NCBI GenBank assembly: GCA_002025945.1
Contig: MWOO01000188.1
Span: forward strand, 62,001-126,000
Source of the DNA: Prochlorococcus sp. HOT208_60m_813O14
GTDB lineage: Bacteria > Cyanobacteriota > Cyanobacteriia > PCC-6307 > Cyanobiaceae
Direction of reading: 5' to 3'
Length of the DNA: 64,000 nt
Notes under the pieces: model-generated
Told to the model about the DNA's origin: nothing
Databases searched by the model: none
Seen by the model: the letters and a program-made list of their open reading frames with translations, nothing else
Part shown: piece after piece, positions 36,852-45,758 of the stretch
Layout: each line of letters begins with the position of its first letter
Position numbering within the stretch: the stretch's first letter is position 1
Made by a program: the position numbers and the translations under genes

Positions 36852-38255
36852 TTAAAAAGATTTTAAATAAAGTTCTCCTGTTAAAGAAAAAGGTCTTGCT
36901 TCATTTATTTTGACATCTATCTCATCTCCCAATGAAAAATTAAAATTAATGTTTTTGGGAATCTCTACGAAAGTTAATCTATTTGTTCTAGTTCTACCCA
37001 TAATTTGCGAGGAATTTTTTGGATTTAAACCCTCAATTAAAACGCTTTCAACATTGTTGATGTATCTTTGATTTCTGGTCCGAGCAGTTTTTTCGACTAA
37101 ATCATTAATTTCTTGTAATCTAGCTTTTTTTACCACTTCAGAAAGTTGATTCGACCAAACTGCTGCAGGCGTATTTGGTCTTGGAGAATATGCTGCCGTA
37201 TTTACTTGATCAAAACCAATTTCTGATATTAGCTTTAATGTATCTTGATATTGTTGTTCGGTTTCTCCTGGGAAAGCAACTATTGCGTCAGCTGTGATTG
37301 ATGCATCTGGCATTAATGACCTTATATTCTCGATAATATTTTTATACTTTTTAATAGTATATCCCCTTGACATTTGTTTTAAGATTTCATCATTTCCGCT
37401 TTGGAAGGGAATATGGAAATGTTCGCAGACTTTATCAAGTTCATAACAAGCTTGAATCAACCTTTTTGAAAAATATCTTGGATGACTAGTAGCAAATCTT
37501 ATTCTGCGAATTCCTTTAACATCATGAATATAATATAAAAGATCAGTTAGAGTATTCTCTTTTCTCCCCTCTTTTGTAGTTCCTGGAAGGTCTCTACCAT
37601 AAGCATCAATATTTTGACCCAAAAGAGTAATTTCTTTAAAGTTATCATGAGCTAATTTTTGGATCTCACTTTTTATCGCATTTGGATATCTTGATTGCTC
37701 TTTTCCTCTTACAGAGGGGACTACACAATATGAACATCTTTCATTACATCCATAAATGATATTAACCCAGCCACAAATAGAGCTTTCTCTTCTGGCACTC
37801 GTTATGTCTTCAGAAATGAAGGTTTCTTCTGTAGCGGCAACTTGATTTCCTAAATCAACTTTTCCCAGAAGATTCTCAAGATTATTTACGTGTTGAGGCC
37901 CCATAACAAGATCAAGTTCTGGGACTCTTCTTAATAAGGACTCTCCCTCTTGCTGCGCAAGACAACCTGCAACAACAAGTTTTAAGTTGGGTGTTTTGTG
38001 CTTTCTTTTTGCTTGTCTTCCTAGAAAGCTATAAACTTTTTGCTCCGCATTATCTCTGATTGTGCATGTATTGTACAAGACCAAATCTGCATTTAATTCA
38101 TTATCTGCTCTGGTATATCCCATCTTCTCTAATGTCCCAGCCATTCTCTCAGAATCAGCCTTGTTCATTTGGCATCCAAATGTGGTTATCCAATAACTGC
38201 CAGTAGTTGAATTCTTTTGAGATTGTTTTTCGCCTGATTTTGTTTTTGTTAGCAC
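36852..38255 (-). CDS. miaB: tRNA-2-methylthio-N6-dimethylallyladenosine synthase
   Basis: MiaB adds the 2-methylthio group to i6A37 in tRNAs that read U-starting codons. The 467-residue protein has the N-terminal UPF0004 cluster motif ([13 protein letters not shown], with later cysteines in [10 protein letters not shown] and VAGCLAQ). The radical SAM motif is [21 protein letters not shown]-terminal TRAM domain ends the protein (RPFSLTGEL). It lies just downstream of tRNA-His on the same strand. The neighbouring tRNA-Leu(CAA) at 43.6 kb is an expected type of substrate. Confidence 0.96.
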   Translation of the reverse strand: MLTKTKSGEKQSQKNSTTGSYWITTFGCQMNKADSERMAGTLEKMGYTRADNELNADLVLYNTCTIRDNAEQKVYSFLGRQAKRKHKTPNLKLVVAGCLAQQEGESLLRRVPELDLVMGPQHVNNLENLLGKVDLGNQVAATEETFISEDITSARRESSICGWVNIIYGCNERCSYCVVPSVRGKEQSRYPNAIKSEIQKLAHDNFKEITLLGQNIDAYGRDLPGTTKEGRKENTLTDLLYYIHDVKGIRRIRFATSHPRYFSKRLIQACYELDKVCEHFHIPFQSGNDEILKQMSRGYTIKKYKNIIENIRSLMPDASITADAIVAFPGETEQQYQDTLKLISEIGFDQVNTAAYSPRPNTPAAVWSNQLSEVVKKARLQEINDLVEKTARTRNQRYINNVESVLIEGLNPKNSSQIMGRTRTNRLTFVEIPKNINFNFSLGDEIDVKINEARPFSLTGELYLKSF

Positions 38256-38327
38256 TTTGCTAGGAATTTTTTATGATTCTTTAATTCAAAATTACAAGTT
38301 AAATAATTTTGCTGCAATATTTTTGAG

Positions 38328-38401
38328 GGCGAGCGAGGGGATTCGAACCCCCGAATAGCGGCGCCACAAGCCGCTGCCTTAACCACTTGGCGACGCCCGC
38401 C
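38328..38401 (-). tRNA. tRNA-His (anticodon GTG)
   Basis: The minus strand reads G(-1)+GCGGGCG, a D arm GCCAAGTGGTTAAGGC, anticodon arm GCGGC-TTGTGGC-GCCGC with GTG at 34-36, T arm GGGGG-TTCGAAT-CCCCT, and acceptor 3' strand CGCTCGC with discriminator C. The histidine identity pair G-1:C73 is encoded in the DNA. One G-U pair occurs in the acceptor stem. CCA is not encoded. Confidence 0.96.
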
Positions 38402-38532
38402 GCACATTTATAAATCTAACAACTCAAGGGTAACTTTACATAGTTATTTTATCTTTTAGCGAAATTTGAATTATTTTCTAATTCAGTAAAGTTTTCTAAT
38501 GTTTTAAAATAAAAGAAAATTAAAATAAAAAT

Positions 38533-39768
38533 TTGAGTAATTCTGGCACAGCTGAGGTTCTTATTCCCAGAAGCCTTTGTTTAATAGAAGATTTTGATAA
38601 CCTCATTATTGATGTAGAGGATTTATGTTCAGTTTCCATAAGTTGGGAGGATGGATTAGTTTCTGAGTTAAGGCCCTTAGAAAATAAAGTTACAAAACCA
38701 AAAAATATTTTATTTCCAAGATTTGTTGAAACGCACTCGCATTTTGATAAATCATTTATATGGGCAGAATTTCCTAATCTGGAATCAAACTATGGAGGCG
38801 CATTATCAGTAAATCTTGAAGAACATAAAACTAGAACTATAGAAAAGGTTCTTGAAAGAGTTGAGAAATCTTTAAAACTTGCCATACAAAACGGATACCG
38901 AGCTATTAGAAGTCATATTGATACATACAAAAGTCAATCTATTGATATTTGGATTGAACTTTTTGAATTACAAAAAAAATTTTCATCTGAGTTGACTCTA
39001 CAATTCGTTGCTCTAGCTCCATTGGAATTCTGGGATACAGCTAATGGAGAAGAGTTGGCAAAAATATTGTCCTCTAATGGAGGTATTTTAGGAGGTGTTA
39101 TTGTACCCCCTTTTAATAAAAAAATTATAAGCAAATTTCTTGCAAAGATGCTTCTCCTTGCTAGTAAATATAAATTAGAAATTGATTTGCATATAGATGA
39201 GTCAAGTATTGAGCCTGGAGCGGGAATAAAAGTTTTATTAGAAACAATCGAAAATTTAAAAATTAATAGTATTCCAATCACATGTAGTCATTTGAGTAGT
39301 CTTATTTATCTAAGTCATAGAGAGATTTTAAATTTAGGGGAAAAATTGACTGAGAAAAATATTAAGGTTATTGCTTTACCCCTAACAAATTTTTGGCTGC
39401 TCAATCGAAGTAATAAAAATACATCACTACAAAGACCAGTTGCGCCAATAAAGCAATTACAAAAATCGCATGTTGATGTATCTCTGGGGACTGATAACGT
39501 TCAAGACCCTTGGTACCCATTTGGTAATTTTGATCCTTTTTATATGTTGTCTTGCTCTATACCTATGCTTCAACTAAATCCCTGGGACAGAATGACTCTA
39601 TCTTCTATTTTTTTAGCTCCAAGCAGATTATTAAACTTAAAATGGGATGGTTTAATTAAAAAGGGTTGTCCTGCTGACTTTGTGATTTTAGATGCACAAA
39701 GATGGGCAGATGTTTTTTCGAGTACCTTAAAGAGAAAAGTGTTTATAAAAGGCGATTTATATTGCTAA
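38533..39768 (+). CDS. Cytosine-deaminase-like amidohydrolase, substrate unknown
   Basis: The 411-residue protein has the metal ligands of the CodA-type amidohydrolase superfamily: ETHSHFDKS (HxH), IDLHIDES (His and the catalytic Glu region), CSHLSSL (His) and GTDNVQDPW (Asp). The C-terminal small beta domain includes GCPADFVILDA. Family members deaminate or hydrolyse N-heterocycles such as cytosine, isocytosine or creatinine-like rings; the substrate is unknown. The apparent start is TTG 38533. A FAD-linked oxidase begins 38 nt downstream. Confidence 0.8.
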   Translation: MSNSGTAEVLIPRSLCLIEDFDNLIIDVEDLCSVSISWEDGLVSELRPLENKVTKPKNILFPRFVETHSHFDKSFIWAEFPNLESNYGGALSVNLEEHKTRTIEKVLERVEKSLKLAIQNGYRAIRSHIDTYKSQSIDIWIELFELQKKFSSELTLQFVALAPLEFWDTANGEELAKILSSNGGILGGVIVPPFNKKIISKFLAKMLLLASKYKLEIDLHIDESSIEPGAGIKVLLETIENLKINSIPITCSHLSSLIYLSHREILNLGEKLTEKNIKVIALPLTNFWLLNRSNKNTSLQRPVAPIKQLQKSHVDVSLGTDNVQDPWYPFGNFDPFYMLSCSIPMLQLNPWDRMTLSSIFLAPSRLLNLKWDGLIKKGCPADFVILDAQRWADVFSSTLKRKVFIKGDLYC

Positions 39769-39806
39769 TCGGCTAATTTATATACAAAACAATAAAAATT
39801 TTATTA

Positions 39807-41162
39807 ATGAAATCAAATAGTCTCAGATTTATAGACAAATTTAGGGAAGTCAACAACTTAGAGATTATTGAAAGCCAATCTGACATAAGAAGACTTTCAA
39901 AAGATTTTTATAACTACTCTCCAATCCTTACTGAAAAATTAGACGAATGTATTGCTGATTTGGTGGTAAGACCTAGTGATCACAAAGCGGTAAAGGAAGT
40001 AGCAGAAATTTGTTGGGAATTTTCTATCCCAATTACTTTAAGGGGTTCAGGTACAGGTAATTATGGACAAGCTGTCCCATTGTTTAAAGGAGTTGTAATG
40101 CAGATGAGTCACTTTAATAAGTTAGAAGAATTTGATCCAGATACAGGTTTTGTAAAAGTACAGTCTGGCTGTGTTATGGGAGATTTGAATAAACAATTAG
40201 AGAAATATGGAAGGGAATTGAGATTGCTTCCTAGTACTTGGAGAACTGCAACAATTGGAGGTTTTATTGCAGGTGGATCAGGAGGTATTGGGTCTATTAG
40301 GTGGGGATTTTTAAGAGATCCAGGAAATCTTATTGGTTTAGAGGCAGTAACGATGAATGAAAAACCTGTATTATTAAAGTTTGATGCTGAAGAATCCGAA
40401 CCTCTAAATCATGCTTATGGGACTAATGGAATAATTACTTCTTTATTACTTGCTACTGATATCAAACGTAAGTGGTATTCAATAGTTATCGACTGTATTG
40501 AATTTGAAAAAACAATAGAAATATTGAAAACTCTTACGAGCGCAGCAATTGATCTGAAATTAGGAGCAATTCTTGAAGAAGAAATTGTAGATCAAATGCC
40601 AAAATGGTTTAAAAGTAACTCCAGAAGTCACAAGATATTAATTCAATCTACTCTTGGAGGAATAAAAACTATTGAGCTAATTTGTAAAAAATTTAAAGTC
40701 GAATCTACCCTACTTGGGGAAGAAGAAAAGCTCGTCAATGGAATTTCTGAAGTCGTATGGAATCATACAACTCTTCATATGAGGTCTAGGGATAAAAATT
40801 GGACGTATTTACAGATGCTTTTGCCTCTTAATAATGAACTAGAATTAATTAATTTTTTGAGAAAAAAATGGGGTAGAAAAGTTCTTTGGCATTTAGAGGC
40901 AGTTTCTCAACAAGGATCACCGCGATTAGCGGCTTTGCCTGTATTAAAGTGGAATGGGGCAGAAGAACTAAATGAAATAATGGAGGATTGCAAGAAACTT
41001 GGTGCTTTTATTTTTAATCCTCATGTTTTAACAGTTGAAGGCGGAGGTCTCGGAGTGGTGGATGCAGATCAAGTAAAAGCGAAATTAAGATTTGATCCTA
41101 AAGGGCTATTAAATCCAGGAAAATTGGAAGGTTGGGAAGTAAAAGAACAATTTAAAATTTAA
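39807..41162 (+). CDS. FAD-linked (PCMH/GlcD-type) oxidase, substrate unknown
   Basis: The 451-residue protein has a PCMH-type FAD domain: RPSDHKAVKEVAEICWEFSIPITLRGSGTG, then VQSGCVMGDLNKQLEKYGRELRLLPST and TIGGFIAGGSGGIGSIRWG. A C-terminal oxidase domain ends with RFDPKGLLNPGKLEG, typical of the GlcD/D-lactate dehydrogenase family. It lacks the iron-sulfur partners of glycolate oxidase. The close spacing to the CodA-like hydrolase suggests one pathway. It overlaps convergent folC by 4 nt. Confidence 0.82.
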   Translation: MKSNSLRFIDKFREVNNLEIIESQSDIRRLSKDFYNYSPILTEKLDECIADLVVRPSDHKAVKEVAEICWEFSIPITLRGSGTGNYGQAVPLFKGVVMQMSHFNKLEEFDPDTGFVKVQSGCVMGDLNKQLEKYGRELRLLPSTWRTATIGGFIAGGSGGIGSIRWGFLRDPGNLIGLEAVTMNEKPVLLKFDAEESEPLNHAYGTNGIITSLLLATDIKRKWYSIVIDCIEFEKTIEILKTLTSAAIDLKLGAILEEEIVDQMPKWFKSNSRSHKILIQSTLGGIKTIELICKKFKVESTLLGEEEKLVNGISEVVWNHTTLHMRSRDKNWTYLQMLLPLNNELELINFLRKKWGRKVLWHLEAVSQQGSPRLAALPVLKWNGAEELNEIMEDCKKLGAFIFNPHVLTVEGGGLGVVDADQVKAKLRFDPKGLLNPGKLEGWEVKEQFKI

Positions 41163-42391
41163 CATTTCTGTTTATTCGCAAATTTAATAAATTCAGCAAC
41201 TAAAAAAATAGAACCTGTTAGAACAGGATGATTAGGTGGCCATTTTTCCAGGGAAAATAAATACTCAATGGCAAGTTCAAATGTTTTAAATTCAATTGTT
41301 TTTTGAAAGTCAATTTCTTTAATCTGAGAAAGATCATTTAATTGCCAACTAGGTTGGTTTGGAACTGGCACAAGTAATAAGCGATCATTTTTCTTTAGAA
41401 GTGTTTTTAAAATTGCGTAAATATCTTTTTGTCTTTGGACACCTAAAATCCAATAAATTCCTTTATCTTCATTCTCCCAATTACTTCGCTCATTAGAGAG
41501 TGCTATTGCAGCAGGATAATTATGCGCACAATCTACAAGAATTTCTTTGTTGTAATAATTTATTATTTCTAGCCTTCCGTTCCAAGTTGTTTTTTTAAGA
41601 CCTTCAGATATGTGTTTTTCTTTGATATTAAATCCCAAATTATTGAGCGCTTCAATTGCTCCAACTGCTACTGAAGCATTTTGCTTTTGAAAAATCCCTT
41701 TTAATCCAAGCTCATAGCTTTTTGAAATTGAATCTTTCCAAATAATTTCTGCTCCTACCTCTTTAACTTTTTTGTTTATTAAATTTTCAACTTCACTATT
41801 TTGATTGCATGAGATGACAATTGAGTTTTTCTCAATAACTGCTAATTTTTCTTCGGCAATTTTTTCAATCGTATCTCCAAGAAATTCTTTATGGTCTAAG
41901 CCAATATTCCCAATAGCAATGATTGGTCTAGATTTATGGGCTGTTGTCGCGTCTAATCGTCCCCCTAATCCAGCTTCAAGAATGAGTAATTCCACTTTTT
42001 TATGGTCAAAAAAATTTAGTGCGCAGCAAATAATTTTTTCAAAAGGAGTTAATTCAAATGTTGAAAATTTTTTTTCTATTAATCTAAAGATTTTTTCAAA
42101 ATCAGTTTTATTAATATTTTTTTTATTAATTCTAATCCTCTCGCATACATCCAAAAGATGAGGAGATGTCGTTACACCGAAATTCCTTTTACCTTCAAAA
42201 AGTATACTTTCCAAATATGCCGCGATTGATCCTTTCCCATTGGTTCCAATAATCTGTATCGCAGGGATATTCTCGCAAGGATTACCAAGTTCTTGAAGTA
42301 CTTTTTTAATTCTTGATAAACCTAACTTGATATTATCCCTTTCATATTTCGGAGATAATAATTCAAAGGTTTTTAAATTTGCATTTTTCAA
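41159..42391 (-). CDS. folC: Folylpolyglutamate synthase / dihydrofolate synthase
   Basis: FolC adds glutamate to dihydropteroate and folates. The 410-residue Mur-ligase-like enzyme has the P-loop IIGTNGKGSIAAYLESIL at about residues 48-65, TSPHLLDVCERIRINKK, and LLILEAGLGGRLDATTA. The later IGLDHKEFLGDTIEKIAEEK and VDCAHNYPAA segments complete the family pattern. It is 11 nt downstream of argD on the same strand, so argD-folC is a likely unit. Confidence 0.93.
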   Translation of the reverse strand: MKNANLKTFELLSPKYERDNIKLGLSRIKKVLQELGNPCENIPAIQIIGTNGKGSIAAYLESILFEGKRNFGVTTSPHLLDVCERIRINKKNINKTDFEKIFRLIEKKFSTFELTPFEKIICCALNFFDHKKVELLILEAGLGGRLDATTAHKSRPIIAIGNIGLDHKEFLGDTIEKIAEEKLAVIEKNSIVISCNQNSEVENLINKKVKEVGAEIIWKDSISKSYELGLKGIFQKQNASVAVGAIEALNNLGFNIKEKHISEGLKKTTWNGRLEIINYYNKEILVDCAHNYPAAIALSNERSNWENEDKGIYWILGVQRQKDIYAILKTLLKKNDRLLLVPVPNQPSWQLNDLSQIKEIDFQKTIEFKTFELAIEYLFSLEKWPPNHPVLTGSIFLVAEFIKFANKQKC

Positions 42392-42402
42392 AATTTTAAT
42401 TG

Positions 42403-43578
42403 CTATAACTTTTCAAAAATTGAATTTAGCTTATCCAAAAGAATATTAATTTCTCTTCGAGAAATAACTAATGGTGGGACAATCCTTACAACATTTCCTC
42501 CTGCAGGAACTACCAGTAATCCTTTATCAAAAGCTTTTAATGTAATTTTTTTTGCATCAGCATAATCATCATTTATCACAAGACCTTGCATTAAACCTAA
42601 ACCTCTTTTCCCGCTTATAATAGTTGGAAATTTTTTTGACAATTCTTCAAACCCAGCACTTAATTGTTCCCCTCTTAGATAAACATTATTGATAATATTT
42701 CTTCTATTTATTTCTTCTAATACAGTTAGGGCAGCTTTACAAGCGAATGGGTTCCCTCCAAAAGTGCTTGCATGATCCCCTGGAGAAAAAATGTTGGCTT
42801 TTTCTTTTACCAATAATGCTCCAATTGCATGACCTCCTCCTAATCCTTTAGCAAGGGTGAATCCATCAGGTTCAATTCCTAAATTCTCATAACCCCACAT
42901 TTTCCCAGTTCGACCTACTCCACTTTGGACCTCATCTAAAATGAGAAGAGAATTATATTTATCACATATTTCTCTCAGGCTTTTAAAAAATATTTTACTT
43001 CCAGGAATTACGCCGCCTTCGCCTTGTATTGGTTCAACTAAAACGCCGGAAATTTTTTGATCATTATTTTCACACTCTTCAAATAATTTTTTTACCGAAT
43101 CAAAATTGTTAAATTTAAAAAATTTGAACCCTTGAATCATTGGTTCGAAACCTTTTTGATATTTTGGTTGTCCAGTGGCACTCAAGGCCGCAAGCGTCCT
43201 TCCATGGAAGCTGGACTCTGCTGCAAGAATAATTGATTCTTTACCTTTATTGGTTTTATTTCCATATTTTTTAATTAATTTAATTGCTGATTCATTTGCT
43301 TCCGCACCACTATTACAGAAGAATACGCTTTTGGCACAACTCATATTCGTTAAAGTTCTGCTTAATTGTTCTTGTTCTTCAATGTTGTAGAGATTAGAAA
43401 TGTGCTGAATCTTTTTTAGTTGAGTTGATAACCTTCTTCTTAAAACTCTGTCGCTATGTCCAAGACTACAAGTTGCTATACCAGCGACTGCATCAAGATA
43501 CCTTTTACCTGTTTTGTCCCATAGCCAACAACCTTTTCCTTTTTTGAAAGTTACATCGAATCGACTATAGGTATTCAT
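42403..43578 (-). CDS. argD: Acetylornithine aminotransferase
   Basis: ArgD transaminates N-acetylglutamate semialdehyde in arginine synthesis. From ATG 43578 it is 391 residues (MNTYSRFDVTFKKGKG). The ORF track starts at 43845, but its first 89 residues are a translation of tRNA-Leu and upstream DNA, so that start is wrong. Class III aminotransferase motifs are clear: FFCNSGAEANESAIKL, SSFHGRTLAALSATG, LILDEVQSGVGRTG and the PLP lysine in TLAKGLGGGHAIG. The ATG is only 5 nt from the 3' end of tRNA-Leu. Confidence 0.95.
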   Translation of the reverse strand: MNTYSRFDVTFKKGKGCWLWDKTGKRYLDAVAGIATCSLGHSDRVLRRRLSTQLKKIQHISNLYNIEEQEQLSRTLTNMSCAKSVFFCNSGAEANESAIKLIKKYGNKTNKGKESIILAAESSFHGRTLAALSATGQPKYQKGFEPMIQGFKFFKFNNFDSVKKLFEECENNDQKISGVLVEPIQGEGGVIPGSKIFFKSLREICDKYNSLLILDEVQSGVGRTGKMWGYENLGIEPDGFTLAKGLGGGHAIGALLVKEKANIFSPGDHASTFGGNPFACKAALTVLEEINRRNIINNVYLRGEQLSAGFEELSKKFPTIISGKRGLGLMQGLVINDDYADAKKITLKAFDKGLLVVPAGGNVVRIVPPLVISRREINILLDKLNSIFEKL

Positions 43579-43583
43579 TAAAG

Positions 43584-43666
43584 TGGGAGCGGTCGGACTT
43601 GAACCGACATACCCGAAGGTGCCGCATTTTGAGTGCGGTGCGTCTACCAATTCCACCACGCCTCCC
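43584..43666 (-). tRNA. tRNA-Leu (anticodon CAA)
   Basis: This 83-nt class II tRNA has D arm GTG-GAATTGGTAGA-CGC, anticodon arm CCGCA-CTCAAAA-TGCGG with CAA at 34-36, a long variable arm ACC-TTCG-GGT, and T arm GTCGG-TTCAAGT-CCGAC. The 5' acceptor strand reads GGGAGGCG before U8, while the 3' strand is CGCTCCC. They pair perfectly only if one G on the 5' side is bulged. It decodes UUG. It lies directly upstream of argD, and the argD leader probably runs through it. Confidence 0.92.
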
Positions 43667-43945
43667 ATGGCTTTTGAAAAAATGAACTTTTTTATTATAA
43701 CAAAAATCAACTTGTTGACTATTGTATTGGTCAAGGAACAGCGATCAAGATAACGTTTGTTAATACTTAATCTTTTCGATAAATTCATAGAATTATTTAT
43801 TGCATTTGCTGACAAGAAATGAGGGGGAGGAAAGAATTTAAACATTTCTGATACATTTTTGTAGTTAAATACGCTTAAAAGTCTTTCGTGAAAGCAGATA
43901 GCTTCATGATTAGTAATATTGTGTTATATTTAATAAAAAAAGCAA

Positions 43946-44053
43946 ATGTCTAAAACTCAAGCTAAAAAATTATCCTTTAAATTTGTCCCTTACCTTTTTA
44001 TTGCAGTAACTATACTTACAACATTCGGATCAAATAGTGGAACTTGGGCATGA
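43946..44053 (+). CDS. 35-residue single-span micro-ORF (first of an overlapping pair)
   Basis: ATG 43946 opens a frame of 35 codons, MSKTQAKKLSFKFVPYLF..., with a basic N-terminus and one hydrophobic stretch (FVPYLFIAVTILTTFG), ending GTWA-TGA. It is too short for the ORF track. The stop overlaps the ATG of a second micro-ORF as GCATGA. The basic-then-hydrophobic layout fits a small membrane protein. No family is recognised. Translation is supported only by the tandem architecture. Confidence 0.55.
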   Translation: MSKTQAKKLSFKFVPYLFIAVTILTTFGSNSGTWA

Positions 44054-44160
44054 ACGAATTCAAATTTAATGGTTTAAATAAAATTTGGTCTAATCGCTTT
44101 CTAGTTTTGTTTATATTATTTTTGGGTTGTATTTCACTAATCAATATTGCTTACGTTTGA
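44050..44160 (+). CDS. 36-residue single-span micro-ORF (second of an overlapping pair)
   Basis: ATG 44050 overlaps the TGA of the preceding micro-ORF by 4 nt. The 36-residue product begins MNEFKFNGLNKIWSNR and continues with one transmembrane-like helix (FLVLFILFLGCISLINIAYV), ending in TGA at 44160. The overlap suggests translational coupling. No family is recognised. It lies convergent to murA, with 38 nt between stops. Confidence 0.55.
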   Translation: MNEFKFNGLNKIWSNRFLVLFILFLGCISLINIAYV

Positions 44161-44198
44161 ATCAATTTTCTTAGTTTTAAAAATATATTTGGAAAATA

Positions 44199-45569
44199 CT
44201 AAGCTGCTTCGAGTTTTGAAAGATTCTCAGATCTTGGTTCAATTTTATATCCATTCTCTTCAAAAGTATTTTTACTGATTTCTCTAATTATTTTTACACC
44301 TAAATTTTTTAGTTTTAATTCAAAATTTTCATAACCTCTATCTAGATGTTCTAATCCATAGAAATTACTACTACCTTTTGCAATGATTCCTGCAATTATT
44401 AATGCAGCTGATGACCTTAAATCTGAGCCAACTAGATGCATCCCATTAATTGTTTGAACACCTTTGATGTGAGCTACGTTTTTGTTTAGTTTTATACTGG
44501 CGCCCATTTCGTTAAGTAAATAAATATGATTCATTCTGTTTTCGAAAATTGTTTCAGTTATCTTTGATTCACCATTCGCGATTGTCATTAGAGTTGTAAA
44601 TGGTGCCTGCAAATCAGTAGGAAACCCTGGAAAAGGAGCTGTTTCAATATCTACTCCTTTAATCTCTGTACTCTTGATAGAAATCGAATTACCTTTAATC
44701 GTAATTTTACTCCCACTCTCTTTAAGCTTATTAGTGACAGCTTCAAGATGATGAGGGATTACTGGATAAATTGTTATTGAAGAGGAAGTTGCAGCAGCAG
44801 CTATTAGAAAAGTTCCAGCTTCTATTCGGTCTGGAATTACTTTATGGGTACATCCGCCAAGCTTATTAACACCATCAATAATAATTGTTTCTTTACCGGA
44901 GTCATAAATTTTTGCCCCCATTTTATTAAGCATTTGGCATAAATCTTGAACTTCAGGTTCTCTAGCAGCATTTTCAATAGTGGTTCTTCCTTTAGCTAAA
45001 GATGCTGCCATTATTAAAGTTTCAGTCGCACCTACACTTGGACAAGTTAATTTAATATGAGTGCCATGAAGTCTATTTTTGTTACCCTTTGTTTTTGCCT
45101 TTACAATTCCCTCTTCAATAATAATGTCTGCTCCTAGTGCGATTAATCCATTAATGTGCTCGTCTATTGGCCTTGAACCAATATTGCATCCACCTGGTAA
45201 CGGTACTTGAGCTTCTCCAAATTTAGTTAATAGTGCACCTATACAAAAGAAACTAGCTCTTAATCCTTTAACAAGTTCATATGGAAGTTCTTTAATCGAA
45301 ATAGTTGTTGGATCTATTTCAAGTTGGTTTTTTTTACGAACTAAATTCACTCCTAAATTCTTTAAGATATTCCCCATCTTTTCAATATCAGTGAGAAAAG
45401 GTACATTTTCAATAATTATTTTTTCATTAGTTAGCAATGATGAGGCTAATAATACTAAGGCGGAATTCTTCGCACCACTTATTTCAACTATTCCATTTAA
45501 CTTGCCTTGGCCAAGAATCTTTAAATTTTGCGATTTAAGATATGACTTCGTTTTGCTTCCGCAAATCAT
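44199..45569 (-). CDS. murA: UDP-N-acetylglucosamine 1-carboxyvinyltransferase
   Basis: MurA commits UDP-GlcNAc to peptidoglycan synthesis with PEP. The 456-residue protein has GKLNGIVEISGAKNSALVLLA near the N-terminus with the catalytic lysine in SGAKN. PLPGGCNIGSRPIDEHI carries the fosfomycin-target cysteine at about residue 130. PDRIEAGTFLIAAA and HLDRGYENFELKLKNLG near the end are typical. The N-terminal 16 residues are an extension over the usual start. Confidence 0.96.
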   Translation of the reverse strand: MICGSKTKSYLKSQNLKILGQGKLNGIVEISGAKNSALVLLASSLLTNEKIIIENVPFLTDIEKMGNILKNLGVNLVRKKNQLEIDPTTISIKELPYELVKGLRASFFCIGALLTKFGEAQVPLPGGCNIGSRPIDEHINGLIALGADIIIEEGIVKAKTKGNKNRLHGTHIKLTCPSVGATETLIMAASLAKGRTTIENAAREPEVQDLCQMLNKMGAKIYDSGKETIIIDGVNKLGGCTHKVIPDRIEAGTFLIAAAATSSSITIYPVIPHHLEAVTNKLKESGSKITIKGNSISIKSTEIKGVDIETAPFPGFPTDLQAPFTTLMTIANGESKITETIFENRMNHIYLLNEMGASIKLNKNVAHIKGVQTINGMHLVGSDLRSSAALIIAGIIAKGSSNFYGLEHLDRGYENFELKLKNLGVKIIREISKNTFEENGYKIEPRSENLSKLEAA

Positions 45570-45758
45570 TAAGACTTAATTTATTAGATTCATCATGACA
45601 AACTAATAATATTAAGTCCACCCTATGTAACGTCATGAATATTAATTTAAAGTGAAAATGTATTTTTTGATTTCTTGGGAGATAAAAATTTAATAAATAA
45701 TTGATCAAAATATTTATGTAATTAAAATATAGTTGATAACAAATTTTTCAAATTACTC

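Noticed and set aside
43579-43845. 89-residue N-terminal extension of the argD ORF in the track
   Set aside because: It contains GGVVELVDAPHSKCGTFGYVGSSPTAP, which is tRNA-Leu read as protein. ArgD homologues start near MNTYSRFDVTF.
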